Shown here piece after piece: positions 15,515 through 23,444 of a stretch of 64,000 bases of DNA. The position numbers were made by a program, and so were the translations under genes. The DNA is from DASUPK01 sp963804595 (GTDB lineage Bacteria; Actinomycetota; Thermoleophilia; Solirubrobacterales; 70-9), in the NCBI GenBank assembly GCA_963804595.1, contig CAWDQZ010000003.1, positions 186,001-250,000 on the forward strand, given 5' to 3'. The first letter of the stretch is position 1. Every line of letters begins with the position of its first letter. The notes below the pieces were generated by a model. It ran no database searches, was not told the DNA's origin, and saw nothing but the letters and a program-made list of their open reading frames with translations.

Positions 15515-17293
15515 CTACCGCGGAAGCGGCCGCATCGAGCCGAAGCGGTTCGTGATCGGCAGCCGCCGGTCCCGGCCGAACGCCTTCGTGGAGACCCGGA
15601 TCCCGGGCGGAGCCTGGCGCCGCTTGTACTCGGCCCGGTCGACGAGGCGCACGACATCCATGACGATGTCCTCGGGGAGTCCCTCCCGGACCAGGGCCTC
15701 GATGCCCTCGTCCCGCTCCACGTACGCCTCGAGGATCCGGTCGAGCACCTCGTAGGGAGGCAGTGAGTCCTCGTCCAGCTGATCCGGCCGCAGCTCGGCC
15801 GAGGGGGGACGCTCGAGAACGGAGTCCGGGATCAACTCGCGGTCCTCCTGGCGATTGCGCCACCGGACGAGCCGGTAGACCAGCAGCTTGAAGATGTCCT
15901 TGATCACGGCGAAGCCGCCCGCCATGTCGCCGTAGAGCGTCGCGTAGCCGACCGAGAGCTCGCTCTTGTTGCCGGTGGTGAGAACGAGCCAGCCGAACTT
16001 GTTGGACAGGGCCATGATCAGGTTGCCGCGGATGCGCGCCTGGATGTTCTCCTCCGCGAGCCCCGGCTCCGCGCCCTCGAAAGCCGGTGCGAGCGCCCCC
16101 CCGTACGCCTCCATGGCCTTCTCGATGGGGATCTCGATCAGCTCCACACCGAGGTTGTTGGCGATCTTCCTGGCGTCCGCCTGGGTCGCGTCGCTGGAAT
16201 TGGGGGAGGGCATGACCACCACCGTGACGCGCTCGGGCCCGAGCGCATCCGCGGCGATCATCGTGACCAGGGCCGAGTCGATGCCCCCCGAGAGCGCGAT
16301 GACGACTTGCTCGAAGCCGTTCTTCTCGACGTAGTCGCCCAGCCCGAGCTCAAGGGCCGCGTAGACCTCGGCCTCCTCGCTCTCGATCGGCTCGGCGATC
16401 CGCGGCTCGAGCGCCACTGAGGTGTCGGCCCCGCTGGCGAGCTCCGCCAACGTCCTCACTTCCCGCGCAGCGCCGGCCCCATCGGTGGTGCCCAGGGCGG
16501 GAACCGTCAGATCGCAGACGAGCAGCTCCGGCTCGAATTCCGCCGCCCGGGCGAGCACCTCGCCGTCCGGCGCGATCACGACACTGCCGCCGTCGAAGAC
16601 GAGCTCGTCCTGTCCCCCGACGATGTTGCAGAGCGCGAATGCCGCGCCGTACGAGTGCGCTCGCTCGGCCACCATGGCCTCTCGAGCCCTGCCCTTGCCG
16701 CGGTGGTACGGGGACGCCGAGGCGTTCACGATCAGCCCGGCGCCGGCGGCCGCCTCGTCACGCTCAGGGAACCCGGGGTGCCAGATGTCCTCGCAGACCG
16801 TCAGCCCGACCCGCACGCCGTCGACCTCGACCAGCGCCGCCTCACAGCCGGGCTCGAAGTAGCGGCGCTCATCGAAGACGCCATAGTTGGGCAGGTCGCA
16901 CTTGCGGTAGATCCCCTGGACCTCTCCGTCGGCGAGGATGGCGAGCGAGTTGTAGGCCGGGGGAGGGGGCGGGTCGATCAGGGGGTTGAACCGCTCGAGG
17001 TCGGCCGCTGACCGCTCTACCCGCTCGGGGAAGCCCGCCAGGGCGACGATCCCCCGGACGTCCGCGGCGACCGCGTCGAGGCCCTCGCGCACCGCTGCGA
17101 GGAAGTCTCGGCGCAGGAGCAGGTCCTCGGGTGGATAGCCGGAAACGCAGAGCTCCGGCAGGACGACCAGCTGCGCGCCGGCGTCACGGGCGCCCTCGAT
17201 CGACTGCGAGATCAGATGGACATTGCCCTCGACGTCGCCGACGGTGGGATCGATCTGGGCGAGCGCGAGGCGAATCCTTGTCGACTGGGGCAT
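15515..17293 (-). CDS. nadE: Glutamine-dependent NAD+ synthetase
   Basis: A 592-residue two-domain enzyme that makes NAD+ from nicotinic acid adenine dinucleotide with glutamine as nitrogen donor. The N-terminal nitrilase domain has the Glu (ELCVSGYPPEDLL), Lys and Cys (GLTVCEDIWHPGFPER) triad. The synthetase domain carries the P-loop LSGGIDSALV near residue 335. The length matches bacterial glutamine-dependent NadE. ATG 17293 has CATACT at -12 to -7. The gene is divergent from the ImmA/IrrE-like gene. Confidence 0.95.
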   Translation of the reverse strand: MPQSTRIRLALAQIDPTVGDVEGNVHLISQSIEGARDAGAQLVVLPELCVSGYPPEDLLLRRDFLAAVREGLDAVAADVRGIVALAGFPERVERSAADLERFNPLIDPPPPPAYNSLAILADGEVQGIYRKCDLPNYGVFDERRYFEPGCEAALVEVDGVRVGLTVCEDIWHPGFPERDEAAAGAGLIVNASASPYHRGKGRAREAMVAERAHSYGAAFALCNIVGGQDELVFDGGSVVIAPDGEVLARAAEFEPELLVCDLTVPALGTTDGAGAAREVRTLAELASGADTSVALEPRIAEPIESEEAEVYAALELGLGDYVEKNGFEQVVIALSGGIDSALVTMIAADALGPERVTVVVMPSPNSSDATQADARKIANNLGVELIEIPIEKAMEAYGGALAPAFEGAEPGLAEENIQARIRGNLIMALSNKFGWLVLTTGNKSELSVGYATLYGDMAGGFAVIKDIFKLLVYRLVRWRNRQEDRELIPDSVLERPPSAELRPDQLDEDSLPPYEVLDRILEAYVERDEGIEALVREGLPEDIVMDVVRLVDRAEYKRRQAPPGIRVSTKAFGRDRRLPITNRFGSMRPLPR

Positions 17294-17325
17294 GTCCCAA
17301 GTATGGCTTCATCCGCGTCCCTGGC

Positions 17326-17331
17326 TACGCT
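17326..17331 (+). promoter_or_regulatory. Probable -10 element (TACGCT) for the 17339 gene
   Basis: TACGCT at -13 to -8 from GTG 17339; no Shine-Dalgarno sequence. It decides for this start over ATG 17303. Confidence 0.5.
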
Positions 17332-17338
17332 GGCGCGC

Positions 17339-17776
17339 GTGTTCAGGCAGGACCGCAAACCTCCCCGGCGCCGTGGCGTGGACCTGATGGAGGCTCACAT
17401 CGAGGACCTCTGCCGCGAGTACCGAATCGAGCTCGCCGGGGCATCCTCGCGCGGGCGGGCAATCCGCTGGCGGGGGGGCAAGCTGGAGATCTCGATCCCG
17501 CCGATCAGGGGTCAGGTCTCCTACTTCATCGCCCTGCATGAGATCGGGCACCTGGTCGGCCGCGGTCGCTCGGCACCGAGACTCGAATCCGAGGCGAATG
17601 CCTGGCTCTGGGCACTCGATCACAGCATCTTCGAGCCGACGCCGGCAACGCTGCGCTCGATCTCCCGGCGGCTGCGCGGCTATCTCGACTGGGCCCGCAA
17701 CCGCCAGTACCGGCGTGTGCCGCCGCGGATCCCGTCGCGGGAGCACCCGTTCTGGTCACTGCTCGAGCTCGCCTAG
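17339..17776 (+). CDS. ImmA/IrrE-type zinc metalloprotease-like protein
   Basis: A 145-residue protein with the gluzincin motif H67-E68-I-G-H71 (HEIGHLVGRG) and a later Glu-rich helix (RLESEANAWLWAL) that would give the third zinc ligand, as in ImmA/IrrE peptidases. Those enzymes cleave repressors after DNA damage or other signals, but no helix-turn-helix partner is adjacent. In-frame upstream ATG at 17303 exists; GTG 17339 is preferred because of the TACGCT hexamer. It ends with a 4-base overlap with the convergent ion-channel gene. The substrate is unknown. Confidence 0.7.
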   Translation: MFRQDRKPPRRRGVDLMEAHIEDLCREYRIELAGASSRGRAIRWRGGKLEISIPPIRGQVSYFIALHEIGHLVGRGRSAPRLESEANAWLWALDHSIFEPTPATLRSISRRLRGYLDWARNRQYRRVPPRIPSREHPFWSLLELA

Positions 17777-18423
17777 CTGGCTCGAGCCGGGCGCCGCATG
17801 TTCGCGATGATGAGCGCGACGACCGTCACCAGGTAGATCTGCCCGAGCAGAGCCTCGGCGATCGCGAAGGAGCGCCCGAGATTGGTCGCGGCGACCAGGT
17901 CGCCGTAGCCGACGGTGGTCAGCGTCGCGTAGGAGAAGTAGGTGAAGTCGTCGCGCCCGGCGTGCTTGACCGTGAAGAAGTCGGTGCTGGAGACGTCCTG
18001 GACGACCGCGAACGTGACGGCGAAGATCAGCCCGACGAGCAGATAGAGGCAGAGCACGCCGAACATCGAGTGGATGGTCACGCTGCCCTCCTCGCGGAAC
18101 TGCTTGAGGACGCCGATTGCGATTGCGGGGGGCGTCAGCAGGACGTAGAGCAGCCCGACGATCCCGGCCGCGGCGTTGCCGAACTCCCCGGTCCCGAAGA
18201 GGGCGGCCCCGGAGCCGGCGATCCCGACAATCGCCGCGACCACGCTGAGCCTGACCACCCCAGAGGGCAGCTTGGAAGCGACCACCGCGGCGACGAGCAC
18301 CACGGCCTGGAGGGTCACGGAGACGAAGCGGGCTCCGTCACCGCTGGGCGCCGCCATCACGAAGAAGATGGCGACGACGATCAGGCTGAGGACGATCCCG
18401 AAGCGGTAGTGGATCCGATGCAC
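17773..18423 (-). CDS. Voltage-gated-like K+ channel protein
   Basis: A 216-residue membrane protein with about six hydrophobic segments and a potassium selectivity filter, TLTTVGYGD (near residue 175), between the last two. The filter fits the tetrameric K+ channel family (Ion_trans_2). No Arg-rich voltage-sensor helix and no RCK/TrkA-N regulatory domain are visible. The open frame can start at TTG 18438, but GTG 18423 has CATGAT at -12 to -7, so that start is used. It lies between convergent and unidirectional neighbours without obvious functional partners. Confidence 0.85.
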   Translation of the reverse strand: MHRIHYRFGIVLSLIVVAIFFVMAAPSGDGARFVSVTLQAVVLVAAVVASKLPSGVVRLSVVAAIVGIAGSGAALFGTGEFGNAAAGIVGLLYVLLTPPAIAIGVLKQFREEGSVTIHSMFGVLCLYLLVGLIFAVTFAVVQDVSSTDFFTVKHAGRDDFTYFSYATLTTVGYGDLVAATNLGRSFAIAEALLGQIYLVTVVALIIANMRRPARAS

Positions 18424-18474
18424 GGCGCCATCATGCAAGGCGCCGAGGACGCATCGACGCCTATCCGCGCTCGG

Positions 18475-19617
18475 TCAGCAGGAGCGGGGACGCGGGTCGA
18501 GGCGCCTGTCCCGCTTGGCGCCCTCGAGCCGCTTCGGGCCCGGCCCGCAGCTGATCTTCACGTCGCGCGCGCCGTCGCGCGCGTTGATGCGGTCGATCCC
18601 GTTCTTGCCCTTCATCACGTCGAGCCCGGTCCCGCCGCGGAGAAAGTCGTCGTCGGGGCCACCCGCCAGGCGGTCGTTCCCTGACTTGCCGAACTGACGG
18701 TCACCCCCGGGACCGCCGCGCAGGACGTCGCCGCCGGACTTCCCGATCAGCAGGTCGTTGCCGTCGAAGCCGAGAATCGTGTCCCCGCCGCTGTTCCCCA
18801 CGATGAAATCGTCTCCCGCCAGGCCGACGAGGGTCTCCGAGGAGTGGTCACCGACCAGCACATCGGCGGAGTCCGTCCCGAACAGGACCTCCACGTCGCC
18901 ATGCACGTTGTCGCGCCTGCTCCCGGTCTGGTCCTCGGGACCGCCGTCGTTGAAGTTCCCGGAGCCGATCGTGACGTTAACGCCGCTGGCCCTACCCGGA
19001 TAGACCAGCGTGTCGGTGCTGCTGCCCCCCGAGATGTCATCGGCGCCGAAGCCTCCGTCGAGGGTGTCCCGGCCGCTGCTGCCTCGCAGGTTGTCGACCA
19101 GGGGGGAGCCGGTGAGCATGTCGTTGCCGGAACCGCCGTTGAGCGTCCCTCGGCCGCTGACGACGTCGTTCCCGGATCCTCCAGTCAGCGTCCCCGGGGT
19201 GTTCCCGCCGCTCAGGCTGTCGTTCGCCGAGCCGCCGTCGAGGCTCTCGCTGATCGTGCTGGGAATCGTGGCGGCGTCGAGTGCGATCGAGTCGTCGCGG
19301 TCGCCCGTGGCCACTGAGATGGTCTTGATGCCCGCGCCGGGGCAGGTCGAGTGGTGGTCGTCGACCATCACGCAGGCGCCGCTCGGCGTGAGCGTCGCCG
19401 CCGCGTCGGCAACCTTGTAGAGGTCGGCTCCGGCGTCGTAGCCGACCGTGACCCGATTCGCCTCGTTTCCGGTCTCAGCGACCCTGACCGTGTCGCCTCC
19501 CGCGACCGTCACGGTCGAGGCGAGCGCTGCAGGTGCTGCGATCAGGATCGCTCCCAGGCCCGCGATGGCGCCGGTCAGTGCCTTTTTGATCGTTCCCTGC
19601 ATGGCTCCCTGGTGCAT
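18475..19617 (-). CDS. Secreted RTX-like calcium-binding repeat protein
   Basis: A 380-residue exported protein. A signal peptide (about residues 1-34, ending AALAS) precedes a beta-rich region, then at least a dozen nonapeptide repeats of the GGxGxDxL type (GGSGNDVVSG, GGFGADDISG, GKSGNDRLAG) from about residue 130 to 350. These bind Ca2+ in parallel beta rolls. The protein ends in a basic Cys-containing tail (KISCGPGPKRLEG). It contains no toxin, lipase or protease domain, so it is a structural or surface protein. A second ATG at 19602 is a possible start. Confidence 0.85.
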   Translation of the reverse strand: MHQGAMQGTIKKALTGAIAGLGAILIAAPAALASTVTVAGGDTVRVAETGNEANRVTVGYDAGADLYKVADAAATLTPSGACVMVDDHHSTCPGAGIKTISVATGDRDDSIALDAATIPSTISESLDGGSANDSLSGGNTPGTLTGGSGNDVVSGRGTLNGGSGNDMLTGSPLVDNLRGSSGRDTLDGGFGADDISGGSSTDTLVYPGRASGVNVTIGSGNFNDGGPEDQTGSRRDNVHGDVEVLFGTDSADVLVGDHSSETLVGLAGDDFIVGNSGGDTILGFDGNDLLIGKSGGDVLRGGPGGDRQFGKSGNDRLAGGPDDDFLRGGTGLDVMKGKNGIDRINARDGARDVKISCGPGPKRLEGAKRDRRLDPRPRSC

Positions 19618-19691
19618 CTCTCTGCCCTAACACGGAGATACCCGAAAACGAGCGGCCTACTCGGCTTTTGGAGCCCGTTCAGGTTCGCTCG

Positions 19692-19697
19692 TAGCAT
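19692..19697 (+). promoter_or_regulatory. Probable -10 element (TAGCAT) for the VKOR gene
   Basis: TAGCAT at -13 to -8 from GTG 19705; no Shine-Dalgarno sequence. Confidence 0.5.
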
Positions 19698-19704
19698 TGC
19701 GGAC

Positions 19705-20163
19705 GTGCTCTCAGAGCGGAATCTGCGCATCGTCGCCGCGATCCTGGCCCTGGTCGGGATCGGGGTCGCCACCTACATCGCCATCGCCGAGAGCGGCGGT
19801 GGCGCGCCGAAGTGCCTCGTGGGCGGCGGCGGCTGCGAGACGGTGGCGAACAGCAAGTACTCCGACCTGGCCGGCATCAACGTCGCCGTCATCGGCATAG
19901 CCGGATACGTGGCTCTGCTTGCGGCCGCGGCGGTGCCTGGGGACGCGGGGCGCCTCGGCGGCTTCCTGACCGCGCTGGTCGGCTTCGGGTTCAGCGCCTA
20001 CCTGACGTATCTGGAGCTGTTCGTGATCGACGCGATCTGCCAGTGGTGCGTCGCCAGCGCGGTTCTGATGACGCTCTCGCTGGCGGTCGCAGCAACGCGC
20101 GCCTTCGTCTACGCAGGGCGTGAGCTCGCAGCACCGCAGATACAGTCTTCGCATGGAAGGTAG
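19705..20163 (+). CDS. Vitamin K epoxide reductase-family oxidoreductase (VKOR)
   Basis: A 152-residue four-helix membrane protein that reoxidises a periplasmic-type thiol oxidase and passes electrons to quinone. The four essential cysteines are present: the loop pair C37 and C44 (CLVGGGGC) and the active CxxC C112-Q-W-C115. GTG 19705 is the start; an open frame continues upstream but is not coding-like. The DsbA-like gene begins inside the last codons of this gene, and the two form the usual actinobacterial disulfide-forming pair. Confidence 0.92.
   Translation: MLSERNLRIVAAILALVGIGVATYIAIAESGGGAPKCLVGGGGCETVANSKYSDLAGINVAVIGIAGYVALLAAAAVPGDAGRLGGFLTALVGFGFSAYLTYLELFVIDAICQWCVASAVLMTLSLAVAATRAFVYAGRELAAPQIQSSHGR
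20141..20146 (+). promoter_or_regulatory. Probable -10 element (TACAGT) for the DsbA-like gene, inside the VKOR gene
   Basis: TACAGT at exactly -12 to -7 from ATG 20153, although the site is within VKOR codons. It suggests a separate leaderless transcript besides readthrough. Confidence 0.5.
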
Positions 20164-20935
20164 GCGTAAGCAGCGCGAGCAGCTGCGTGCCGAGCGCCAG
20201 GCGACCGAGTCGCAGCAGTCGGACGCTCTCGCCCACAAGCGGCGACTCCAGTATCTGATCATCGGCGGCTTCGCCGCCGCGGCGGTGATCGTCGGCCTCA
20301 TCGTGATCAGCCAGTCTGGGGGGAGCGACGACGGAGGCGGGGGCACGCCCTCCAACGTCGCGGGCGCACAACAGGTGAGCGCCGAGCTCAGCGGGGTCTC
20401 CCAGAGCGGCTCCGTGCTCGGGGACGCCGGCGCCCCGGTGTCCGTCCTCGAGTACGGCGACCCGCAGTGCTCCTCGTGCAAGTTCTTCTCAGAGAAGGTC
20501 GCGCCCGACCTGATCTCGAGCGAGGTGAAACCGGGCAACGTCAGGTACGAGTTCCGGCCCTTCCTGATCATCGGTCCGGACTCCAAGCCCGCGATGAAGG
20601 CTGTCCTCGCCGCCGGAGATCAGAATCGGTTCTGGAACTACCTGCAGCTCTTCTACCTCAACCAGGGGGGCGAGAACTCGGGCTACGTCACCGACGACTT
20701 CCTGACGAGCATCGCCAGGGGCGCAGGTGTACCGGACATCGACAAGTGGAATACGGATCGCAACGATTCGAAGTGGGACAGCGTGATCCAGCAAGGCTCG
20801 ACCCAGGCACAGTCGTTCGGCTTCAGCGGGACCCCGTCGATCGTCGTCCAGGGCCCCAACGGCCAGAAGGCGATCGGCGGCTCCACGATCCCCACCCTTC
20901 AGGAGATCCAGTCCGCCATCCAGCAGGTCAGCTAG
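20153..20935 (+). CDS. Membrane-anchored DsbA-like thiol-disulfide oxidoreductase
   Basis: A 260-residue protein with a basic coiled N-terminus (about 1-35), one transmembrane helix (about 37-56) and a thioredoxin/DsbA domain outside the cell. The active site is C106-S-S-C109 (GDPQCSSC), and the cis-Pro loop is GFSGTPSIVVQ (about 222-232). It oxidises cysteines of exported proteins and is recycled by the VKOR encoded just upstream. ATG 20153 overlaps the VKOR stop by 11 bases. Many secreted proteins in this window contain paired Cys and could be clients. Confidence 0.9.
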   Translation: MEGRRKQREQLRAERQATESQQSDALAHKRRLQYLIIGGFAAAAVIVGLIVISQSGGSDDGGGGTPSNVAGAQQVSAELSGVSQSGSVLGDAGAPVSVLEYGDPQCSSCKFFSEKVAPDLISSEVKPGNVRYEFRPFLIIGPDSKPAMKAVLAAGDQNRFWNYLQLFYLNQGGENSGYVTDDFLTSIARGAGVPDIDKWNTDRNDSKWDSVIQQGSTQAQSFGFSGTPSIVVQGPNGQKAIGGSTIPTLQEIQSAIQQVS

Positions 20936-20939
20936 CCGC

Positions 20940-21623
20940 ATGCGCATGCTGGTGATCACCGGCGACGACTACGGCTACTGGCCCTCGTACAACGAGGGCA
21001 TCCTCGAGGCGATCGAGATGGGCGGGCTCGACTCCGTAAGCGCGATGGTCGAGCGGGAGTACTGCGAACCCGAGCCGTTGCTCGAGACCGGGGTGGAGAT
21101 CGGTCTGCACATCGAGTTCGAGGGCCGCTGGGGCCCTCGCAGCGGAGCGCCGGCACGCACGGCGCTGCGGGTTCAGCTCGAGCGCTTCGGCGACCTCTTC
21201 GGTCGCTGGCCGTCCTTCCTGAACGGGCACAAGCACTGCCACGCCCGACCCGAGCTCGCCACACCCGTGCTGCAAACCGCACAGCAGATCGGTGCGCCGG
21301 TGCGGTCCGTGAACCCGGATCACCGACAGTGGCTTCGCGAGCGGAATATCGACACTCCCGACCTCCTGATCGGGCGAATGCAGAGCAAGGAGCCCGCCGA
21401 GCCGCCGGAGGTGCGCAACCCCCCTGAGGGCGTCACCGAGTGGATGGTCCACCCGGGCCACGCCGACGCGGGCTCAGGCTCGAGCTACGACCTCGCCCGC
21501 CAGGAGGACCTCTCGCTCCTTCAGAAGATCATGCTGCGCGCCCGCTTCGACGAGCCGGTCTGGGCCGACGCCGAGCGCGTCACCATGAAGGAGGCCTTCG
21601 CGCAGGAGCGGGCCGAGAGCTGA
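20940..21623 (+). CDS. YdjC/ChbG-type carbohydrate deacetylase
   Basis: A 227-residue metal-dependent deacetylase-like protein. Conserved elements are ITGDDYGYWPSYNEGI (metal Asp near residues 8-9), GLHIEFEG (about 55) and NGHKHCHARPE (about 90-100), with a late HPGH motif. Family members remove the acetyl group from diacetylchitobiose or related sugars. It starts 4 bases after the DsbA-like gene without a Shine-Dalgarno sequence, so it is probably translated from the same message. The sugar substrate is not known. Confidence 0.85.
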   Translation: MRMLVITGDDYGYWPSYNEGILEAIEMGGLDSVSAMVEREYCEPEPLLETGVEIGLHIEFEGRWGPRSGAPARTALRVQLERFGDLFGRWPSFLNGHKHCHARPELATPVLQTAQQIGAPVRSVNPDHRQWLRERNIDTPDLLIGRMQSKEPAEPPEVRNPPEGVTEWMVHPGHADAGSGSSYDLARQEDLSLLQKIMLRARFDEPVWADAERVTMKEAFAQERAES

Positions 21624-21642
21624 GCGCTCCGCGTCCGGTGAG

Positions 21643-23118
21643 CTAGCCGGCCGGGGATTCCTCGCGCTCGCTGCCGCCGTTCTGCGGGGCGGCCTCCGCG
21701 CCATGACGAGCCGCAAAGCGGCGGAAGAGCCCGGGGCGGCCGCCGGCGGCCTCGATCAACTCGTCGATCGATGCCTCGAGGTCCTGGGCGAGGTCCTCGA
21801 GGTCGGGCATGCCGTCGTAGTCGCCGATCAGGCCGAAGTTGAGCTGCCCGTCGTAGCTCATGATCCCGATGCAGACGCCCTGGTTCTTCGCCAGCGGAAC
21901 CATCGGGAAGACGCGCTCCATGCGGCGGCCCATCAGGTAGAGGGGAAACTGAGGCCCGGGAATGTTCGTGACGACGAGGTTGAAGAAGCGCTGCCGCGAC
22001 TGCAGTCGCGCCGCCTGGCCGGCGATCGTCGGAGGCGCGAAGTCGGCGAGCTGGGTGAGTATCGATGCTCCGACGGCCTGCTTGGACTGCTTCAGGTCTC
22101 CCATCGACCGACGGACTATCTCCATCCGCCGTTCGGGGTCCTCGCACCAGACCGGCAGCGTGGCCATCATCGCGGTCACCTGGTTGCCGAGCGTTCCCCG
22201 CTGGTCGGCCGTCCGCACGCTGACCGGGACCATGGCCCGCAACTCGAGACCGACCGTGGGCTGGCCACGGGAGCGCATGTAGCGGCCGAGGGCCCCGGCG
22301 ACGGCGGTGAGGATGACGTCGTTGACCGTGCCCCCGAGCTCGTTCTTGACCCGCTTCACGTCGGCGAGCGACGCACGCACCCAGGCGAAGCGGCGATGGG
22401 TGCCGATCTCGAAGTTGAACGGGCTGCCGGGGGCGGCCACGCCGGTCCAGGCGAACGAGCCGGCCGCGACCGCCGCATCGGTCGCCCGCCGGAGCGCCCG
22501 CCGCGGGCCGCGCACGATGCGGCGCAGGCCGCGCGCGATCTCCCGCGGATAGATGGCCCGCTCCACGAGCGCCTCGGCCAGCAGCTGCGGCCCGTTGGGC
22601 TCCGGCCTGGGGATCCAGTTCTCGGTCTCGACCGGCGTCTCCGCCGGATCCTTCTCGGCGTCGAAGAGGACTGTGGTGATGTCGACGCCGGAGACGCCGT
22701 CAACCATCGCATGATGGGTCTTGCCGACGATCGCGAACCGGCCGCCCTTCAGCCCCTCGATGAGCCACAGCTCCCAGAGCGGCTTCGAGCGGTCGAGCTG
22801 CTGAGAGAAGATGCGCCCGGCCAGCACCCGGAGCTGCTGCTCGGACCCCGGCTCCGGCAGGGAGGTGTGGCGGACGTGGTAGGCGAGGTTCAGGTGCGGG
22901 TCATCGACCCAGACCGGGCGACCCTGTCCGAAGGGCACGAAGCGCACCTTCTGTCTGAAACGGGGGACGAGATGGAGCCGTGACTCGATGTGCTCACGGA
23001 ACTCCACGTACGGCGGCGCCGGCCCCTCGAACAGCGTCGTCGAGGCGACGTGCATCTGGGTCCCATCCCGCTCGAGATGCAGGAACGAGGAGTCCAAGCC
23101 TGTCAGGCGGTCGCTCAT
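21643..23118 (-). CDS. Wax ester synthase / diacylglycerol acyltransferase (WS/DGAT)
   Basis: A 491-residue acyltransferase that esterifies fatty alcohols or diacylglycerol to make wax esters or triacylglycerol for storage. The active motif HHAMVDGVSG (HHxxxDG) is present near residue 132. The start LTGLDSSFLHLE and the late NVVTNIPGP-type block (VVTNIPGPQFPLYLMG) are diagnostic of the family. ATG 23118 begins at the conserved SDRLTGLD; in-frame ATG 23136 is an alternative. With the acyl-CoA ligase at 205, it suggests neutral-lipid storage. Confidence 0.93.
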   Translation of the reverse strand: MSDRLTGLDSSFLHLERDGTQMHVASTTLFEGPAPPYVEFREHIESRLHLVPRFRQKVRFVPFGQGRPVWVDDPHLNLAYHVRHTSLPEPGSEQQLRVLAGRIFSQQLDRSKPLWELWLIEGLKGGRFAIVGKTHHAMVDGVSGVDITTVLFDAEKDPAETPVETENWIPRPEPNGPQLLAEALVERAIYPREIARGLRRIVRGPRRALRRATDAAVAAGSFAWTGVAAPGSPFNFEIGTHRRFAWVRASLADVKRVKNELGGTVNDVILTAVAGALGRYMRSRGQPTVGLELRAMVPVSVRTADQRGTLGNQVTAMMATLPVWCEDPERRMEIVRRSMGDLKQSKQAVGASILTQLADFAPPTIAGQAARLQSRQRFFNLVVTNIPGPQFPLYLMGRRMERVFPMVPLAKNQGVCIGIMSYDGQLNFGLIGDYDGMPDLEDLAQDLEASIDELIEAAGGRPGLFRRFAARHGAEAAPQNGGSEREESPAG

Positions 23119-23204
23119 GGGCGTTGATGGTCGCATACCAACTGTGCGCAAGGTCACACAAAAGCGCAAATAGCGCTCTACCCTGGTCGACCGATCAACT
23201 AGTC

Positions 23205-23434
23205 GCCAAACAACCCGCCGAATCGCGTTGACGGACATCGCGCGAGCGGGGGACCCACTTCCCGGCATCCCAGTGAGGGACGCCGGCGCCGGCACCTCAG
23301 ACAGGGTGCCGACCGGGGCGAATGGAGCGGTGATCCGCTCTTAGCGGCAGACGTGAAACGGGTTGCGCCTGGCGGCGCACCCTCGCGTCATCGCGAGCCC
23401 GTCAGCTAACCCCGTAGGCGAACAGAGAGGCAAG
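23205..23434 (+). ncRNA. c-di-AMP riboswitch (ydaO-yuaA class)
   Basis: Two diagnostic conserved blocks of this riboswitch are present in order: GAGCGGGGGACCCA at 23244-23257 and CCGTCAGCTAACCCCGTAGG at 23399-23418, followed by GCGAAC...AGAGAGG. The middle block GGGGCGAAT at about 23316 corresponds to GGGGUGAAU of the Bacillus ydaO element. In Actinobacteria these riboswitches usually precede cell-wall hydrolase genes such as rpf, and this one precedes an RlpA-like gene. Exact ends are estimated. One peripheral helix (23352-23392) is a copy of the window's dispersed palindromic repeat. Confidence 0.88.
23352..23392 (+). repeat. Dispersed palindromic repeat, copy D, inside the riboswitch
   Basis: GAAACGGGTTGCGCC, a short loop and then GGCGCACCCTCGCG. 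It matches copies at 8655 and 34972. It lies between the GGGGCGAAT and CCGTCAGCTAAC blocks, where the riboswitch tolerates variable stems. Confidence 0.6.
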
Positions 23435-23444
23435 GTGTATTGCT

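Noticed and set aside
17339..17776. Toxin-antitoxin or phage-repressor system around the ImmA/IrrE-like protease
   Set aside because: No helix-turn-helix partner or phage gene is adjacent; neighbours are nadE and an ion channel.
18475..19617. RTX toxin
   Set aside because: Only Ca2+-binding repeats and a signal peptide are present; there is no catalytic or pore-forming part, and no type I secretion genes are nearby.
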